From NCBI GenBank assembly GCA_964454685.1, contig CAYVTZ010000039.1:1-28261 (forward strand): 28,261 nt of DNA, given 5' to 3'. The DNA is from CAYVTZ01 sp964454685. GTDB taxonomy: Bacteria; Bacillota; Clostridia; Christensenellales; Christensenellaceae. Under the pieces are notes generated by a model. The model was given only the letters and a program-made list of their open reading frames with translations, did no database searches and was not told where the DNA came from. Positions 24,241-28,261 of this stretch are shown one piece after another (positions within the stretch are counted from its first letter, which is position 1; each line of letters begins with the position of its first letter). A program made the translations under genes and the position numbers.

Positions 24241-27200
24241 ATGCATGAATTACATACCGTAGATTTGTTGTCCATGGTCGATGTCGGCACATGGGACTGG
24301 GATCTGACCACAGGCACCGTCATTTATAGCGCCACATTGGCAGGGATTTTGGGCTATACCGTCCAAGAGCTCACGCCCTCCATTTCCACTTGGGAAAAGA
24401 TGATACTGCCTGAAGATTTTGGGCTGGTGCATGATCTCACACAGCATTGCCTCTCCGGAAACCGATCGCTGTTCGAAGCGGAATATCGTATGATCCGTAA
24501 GGACGGCAGCATCATCTGGGTTCAGGATAAAGGTTGTGTTCTGGCGCACGAGGGCGATGGTCAAGCCATGCGCTTTGTTGGTGTACTGCAAGATATCTCC
24601 CGCCTGAAAAGTGCAGAGCAACGGCTTCTGGCAAATCAAGAAGTGCTGGATCTTGCGGTGCATGTGGCTGGTCTGGGCACTTGGGATTTAAACCTTCCCC
24701 TCAAGCGCATCAGTTACAACGACGAATATTTAAGAACATTGGGCTTCTCCCAAGACGATATGACGGGCGATGCAGAAGAATGGAAGGCGCTGGTTCATCC
24801 TCAAGATCTCTCCCGCGTCATGAAGCGCCTCACCGCTTACGTCGAAGGCAACAGTCCGATATACGATTGCGAATTTCGGATGCAGCGGCGCGATGGACAG
24901 TATATCTGGGTACGGGACATCTGTCGGGTGACCGAGCGTGATGCGAACGGCAAACCCGTGCGTTTGGTTGGCGGGCATCTCAATATCGACGAGATTAAGT
25001 GCTCCGAGCAACGCCTCACCGAGGCTCTGGAGTCACTCGCCGACAGCAATACGCATCTGGAAAGCGAGATGGAGCGGCGCAATAAAGAATTGCTGGAGCA
25101 GGATAAAATGCTCTGGACCGTCAATCAGATTTCGCGGCGTCTGCTCACCTCTCAACCGCAGGACGATTTTAGCTCGCTGATAGAAAGCTGCCTGCGTCTG
25201 CTGGGCGAAAGCATCAACAAAAGCCGCGTCTACATCTGGAAGGATCGAACCGCAGAAGACGGCGTCACCTATTGCACCCAAATTTACGAGTGGGTGCGGG
25301 ATGTACGCCCCATTCAAGATGACAAGCAATACGCGGAAATTCCCTATCAAGACCTCCCCTCCTTTGCCGACGCCATCGATCACGATCGTTGTTTGAACAG
25401 TCTCATTCGTGACCTGTCAAAAAGCGAACAGCAAATCCTTGGGTCGCAGGGCATCAAGACAATTTTGATCGCGCCCATTGCCATCAATGGCAACCGATGG
25501 GGCTTCATCGGCATTGACAACTGTGAGGACGAAGCGTTGTTCAGCAGCATCGAGGAAAACATGCTGATGATGAGCGGTTCCATGATCGCCACTACCATCG
25601 AAAAAATGGATACGGAAGCGCGCTTGCGCGAGATGGAAGCGCGCACCCAAATCATGTTGAATGCCACGCCGCTCTGCTGTAACCTGTGGACCACAGATTT
25701 TGAGAACATGAGCTGCAACGACGAAGCCGTGCGCCTGTTTGATCTCTCCTCACAGCAGGAATATTTAGATCGCTTTAACGAGCTTTCACCGGAATATCAG
25801 CCCTGCGGCACTCGCTCCGATATCCTCGCCGCCCAATATATATCAAAGGCGTTTCAGGAAGGCTACTGTCGCTTTGAATGGCTGCATAAAAAGCTGGATG
25901 GTACGCCCATCCCCGCCGAGATCACGCTGGTGCGTATCAAGTATCGGGATAGCTTTATCGTCGCAGGTTACACGCGCGATCTGCGCGAGTTCAAGGCTAT
26001 GCTTGCCGAGCTGCAATCCAAGGAGGATGATCTGCGTACCGCGCGAGACGAAGCGCTGCTCAATTCCAAGGCAAAAAGTAATTTCCTCGCTAATATGAGC
26101 CACGAGATCAGAACGCCCATGAATGCAATCTCCGGTCTCACCGAGATCATGTTGCGCGAAAGCCCGGATGAAAAGACAGCAGAATACGCGCGCGGCATTA
26201 AAAACGCGTGCAGCAATCTGCTCAACATCATCAACGATATTCTGGATATCTCCAAAATCGAATCCGGCAAGCTGGAGATTTATAATGCACCTTACGAGCT
26301 TGCCTCGTTGCTGCATGATGTCATCAGCATTGCGCGCATGCGCCTTGGCAAAAAGCCGCTGATGTTCCTGACGGACATCGACAGCCGTCTGCCCGCGCAG
26401 CTGATCGGGGACGAAATTCGCATCAAGCAAATTCTGATTAACATGCTCAGCAACGCAATCAAATTCACGCAGAAGGGCTACATTTCTCTGCAAGTTTCCG
26501 GCATGGTAAAAGGGAATCGCACACTGTTATGCTTTTCCGTCAAGGATACCGGCGTGGGCATTAAGCCGGAAGATTTACAACGGCTGTTCGCCGAGTTCGA
26601 GCGCGTCAACACCACCAAAAACCGCAGCATCGAAGGCACAGGGCTGGGGCTCGCCATCTCCAAGCAGCTTTGCGAGATGATGAACGGCAGCATCGAAGTG
26701 CACAGCACCTACGGCGAAGGTTCCGAGTTTATCGCGCTCATCCCGCAGGAGTGCCCCTCCTACGAGCGTCTTGCACAGGTACAGGAGCCCAAAAAAGTGC
26801 TTCTCTACGAGCCGCGCGACCGCTATCGCTCCTCCATCACCAATTCATTGAAAAATCTGGATTGCATGTGCGTCACCTGCTCCAATCAGTCCGAGTTGTT
26901 TGACAACATCGGCTCGGATACATATGATTATATCCTTACGGCATCGTTGCACCTGAAAAAGGTGCAATCCATCTCCAAGAAAAACCGTTTGTCGTCTCCG
27001 ATCGCCGCGTTTGCGGATTATGACGAGGCCAATCAGGATCGCAGCGTCTATACCATACTGTTCCCCGTCAGTTGCCTGCAACTGGCAGCATTGCTCAACG
27101 GCACGTTGAGCGATGGCGATTTCACCTCCGGCAGTTCCAAGCATTCCAATTTTGCCGCGCCCTCTGCGCATGTGTTGGTCGTGGACGATAATCCGGTCAA

Positions 27201-28191
27201 TCTGCAAGTGGCGGCGGGGCTGATGGAGCCGTATCAATTTAAGATCGATACGGCCGAAAACGGCATCGAGGCAGTGGAAAAAGTAAAAAAGAACACCTAC
27301 GATCTTGTTTTCATGGATCACATGATGCCGGAAATGGACGGCATAGATGCCACGGTCGCCATTCGCCAGTTGGACGGCAAATATTTTCAAAATCTGCCCA
27401 TCGTGGCGCTGACGGCCAATGCTCTGGTGGGTACGCGTGAGATGTTTATTCGGGAAGGCATGAACGATTTCCTCGCAAAGCCCATTGAAATCAATAAGCT
27501 GGCGCAGATCCTTGCAAAATGGCTCCCCAAGCAAAAAATCGTCAAGCTTGCACCCAAAGAGCAGACCAAACATGCTTTGGAAGCGCCGGAGCTGCATATC
27601 GCAGGTGTCAACGTGGAGCAGGGCATCCTTTCCGTGGGCGGGAATCAAAACAATTATTTGCACATCCTTTCCTCCTATTATGCGGACGGCAGGCAGAAAT
27701 GCGCCTCCCTGCTGCATCATATTATGGAAAAGGATATCTCGGCATTCCGCACCGAAATCCATGCCATCAAAAGCACTTCCGCCACCATCGGAGCGCTGGA
27801 CGTCTCTGCGATGGCTGCCAAGTTGGAGGCCGCGGCACAAAGCAACGATGTAGCATTCATAGATGGCAATATCGATTCCTTTTTAGCAAGTTATCAAGAT
27901 TTGCTGGAGGCAATCCGTCCCTTCCTGACATTCAATCCTCTTCAGGTCGAGCCGGAAAAAAATGCCAAGACTCAAGGTGACGTTACCGCGCTGCAAGGTA
28001 CGCTGGACGCACTCCACGATGCCGCAGAATTTGCCAATATCGACCAAATCGAGGCGTTACTCAGCGATTTAGAAGGGTTCACGTGGCCGGATGCTGTCAC
28101 ACGGCAAATCGAAGCAATGCGCGAATGCATGAATATGTTTGATTATGATGGTGTGCTGGAATGCATCGCGCGCGCCAAAGAGCTGGCGTAA
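24241..28191 (+). CDS. Hybrid sensor histidine kinase: PAS-PAS-GAF-PAS-HisKA-HATPase-pseudoREC-REC-HPt
   Basis: This 1316-residue cytoplasmic sensor has no membrane segments. PAS1 is about 12-120 and PAS2 about 138-260, both with C-terminal PAC motifs (YRMIRKDGSIIWV; FRMQRRDGQYIWVRD). A coiled coil follows, then GAF about 300-455 and a third PAS about 465-587. HisKA has H621 in SHEIRTPMNA. The ATPase has an N box (LSNAIKF), DTGVGI and GTGLGLAISK. A pseudo-receiver (about 851-960) lacks the phospho-Asp. A true receiver (about 976-1097) has D1026 in FMDHMMPEMDG, and HPt has H1174 in HAIKSTSATIG. An 85-residue helical tail ends the protein. The ATG at 24241, one base after the previous stop, has GGGAGA upstream; the frame extends back to 24184 without support. 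Confidence 0.95.
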   Translation: MHELHTVDLLSMVDVGTWDWDLTTGTVIYSATLAGILGYTVQELTPSISTWEKMILPEDFGLVHDLTQHCLSGNRSLFEAEYRMIRKDGSIIWVQDKGCVLAHEGDGQAMRFVGVLQDISRLKSAEQRLLANQEVLDLAVHVAGLGTWDLNLPLKRISYNDEYLRTLGFSQDDMTGDAEEWKALVHPQDLSRVMKRLTAYVEGNSPIYDCEFRMQRRDGQYIWVRDICRVTERDANGKPVRLVGGHLNIDEIKCSEQRLTEALESLADSNTHLESEMERRNKELLEQDKMLWTVNQISRRLLTSQPQDDFSSLIESCLRLLGESINKSRVYIWKDRTAEDGVTYCTQIYEWVRDVRPIQDDKQYAEIPYQDLPSFADAIDHDRCLNSLIRDLSKSEQQILGSQGIKTILIAPIAINGNRWGFIGIDNCEDEALFSSIEENMLMMSGSMIATTIEKMDTEARLREMEARTQIMLNATPLCCNLWTTDFENMSCNDEAVRLFDLSSQQEYLDRFNELSPEYQPCGTRSDILAAQYISKAFQEGYCRFEWLHKKLDGTPIPAEITLVRIKYRDSFIVAGYTRDLREFKAMLAELQSKEDDLRTARDEALLNSKAKSNFLANMSHEIRTPMNAISGLTEIMLRESPDEKTAEYARGIKNACSNLLNIINDILDISKIESGKLEIYNAPYELASLLHDVISIARMRLGKKPLMFLTDIDSRLPAQLIGDEIRIKQILINMLSNAIKFTQKGYISLQVSGMVKGNRTLLCFSVKDTGVGIKPEDLQRLFAEFERVNTTKNRSIEGTGLGLAISKQLCEMMNGSIEVHSTYGEGSEFIALIPQECPSYERLAQVQEPKKVLLYEPRDRYRSSITNSLKNLDCMCVTCSNQSELFDNIGSDTYDYILTASLHLKKVQSISKKNRLSSPIAAFADYDEANQDRSVYTILFPVSCLQLAALLNGTLSDGDFTSGSSKHSNFAAPSAHVLVVDDNPVNLQVAAGLMEPYQFKIDTAENGIEAVEKVKKNTYDLVFMDHMMPEMDGIDATVAIRQLDGKYFQNLPIVALTANALVGTREMFIREGMNDFLAKPIEINKLAQILAKWLPKQKIVKLAPKEQTKHALEAPELHIAGVNVEQGILSVGGNQNNYLHILSSYYADGRQKCASLLHHIMEKDISAFRTEIHAIKSTSATIGALDVSAMAAKLEAAAQSNDVAFIDGNIDSFLASYQDLLEAIRPFLTFNPLQVEPEKNAKTQGDVTALQGTLDALHDAAEFANIDQIEALLSDLEGFTWPDAVTRQIEAMRECMNMFDYDGVLECIARAKELA

Positions 28192-28229
28192 TCAGAAAGG
28201 GCTGCAATGTGAACAGCTATCCGACAAAG

Positions 28230-28261
28230 AGACAAGAAAAAAGGGCTCTATCGCAGAAAAA
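28230..28261 (+). terminator. Possible first arm of a terminator cut by the window edge
   Basis: AAAAAAGGGCTCTATCGCAG, starting about 45 nt after the kinase stop, looks like the 5' A-run and arm of an intrinsic terminator. The complementary arm would be beyond the window. It resembles the arm at the left window edge in composition (CGATAG and GGGC/GCCC blocks). Confidence 0.3.

Overview
The window reads as part of a chromosome from an anaerobic low-to-mid-GC Firmicute, most likely class Clostridia. Support comes from the bcd-etfB-etfA-type acyl-CoA reductase cluster, strong AGGAGG-type ribosome sites, clostridial-style hybrid sensor kinases, and SorC, MerR and TetR regulators. No rRNA, tRNA, CRISPR array, phage gene or intact insertion sequence was seen. 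The genus cannot be decided from the sequence.

Left part (1-5650, minus strand): a three-gene operon encodes an acyl-CoA dehydrogenase (butyryl-CoA dehydrogenase type), EtfB, and a 603-residue protein in which EtfA is fused to a complete enoyl-CoA hydratase (crotonase). It has a good promoter with a long inverted repeat just upstream. Two single genes follow, a VOC/glyoxalase-like protein and a DUF3786-like protein, each with its own promoter.

Middle (5688-16262): a carbohydrate uptake locus. Read leftwards from a strong promoter at about 15060-15088, it encodes two uroporphyrinogen-decarboxylase-like (methyltransferase superfamily) paralogues, a lipoprotein sugar-binding protein, a duplicated-NBD ATPase and two RbsC-type permeases. 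After a 121-bp tandem repeat comes an FGGY sugar kinase. A SorC-family sugar-responsive regulator is divergent, and matched TGAACA-type dyads lie between the two promoters. The substrate is unknown; the UroD-like pair suggests it may be methylated or unusually processed.

Right-middle (16224-21764): a heterodimeric ABC exporter, with one degenerate and one canonical ATP site, is divergent from a MerR/BmrR-like drug sensor. The exporter promoter has the 19-bp spacer and central dyad expected for MerR control. A TetR-family regulator follows with no obvious neighbouring target.

Right end (22200-28261): an extended -10 promoter starts a stretch of about 900 nt that has no convincing protein but many inverted repeats. 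I regard it as a candidate large structured RNA or an unusually long structured leader. It precedes a two-gene signalling module: a REC-HD-GYP response regulator (predicted cyclic-di-GMP phosphodiesterase) and a 1316-residue PAS-PAS-GAF-PAS hybrid histidine kinase with a pseudo-receiver, a true receiver and an HPt domain.

The best candidates for something undescribed are the 22218-23084 RNA-like region, the EtfA-crotonase fusion, and the UroD-pair sugar operon.
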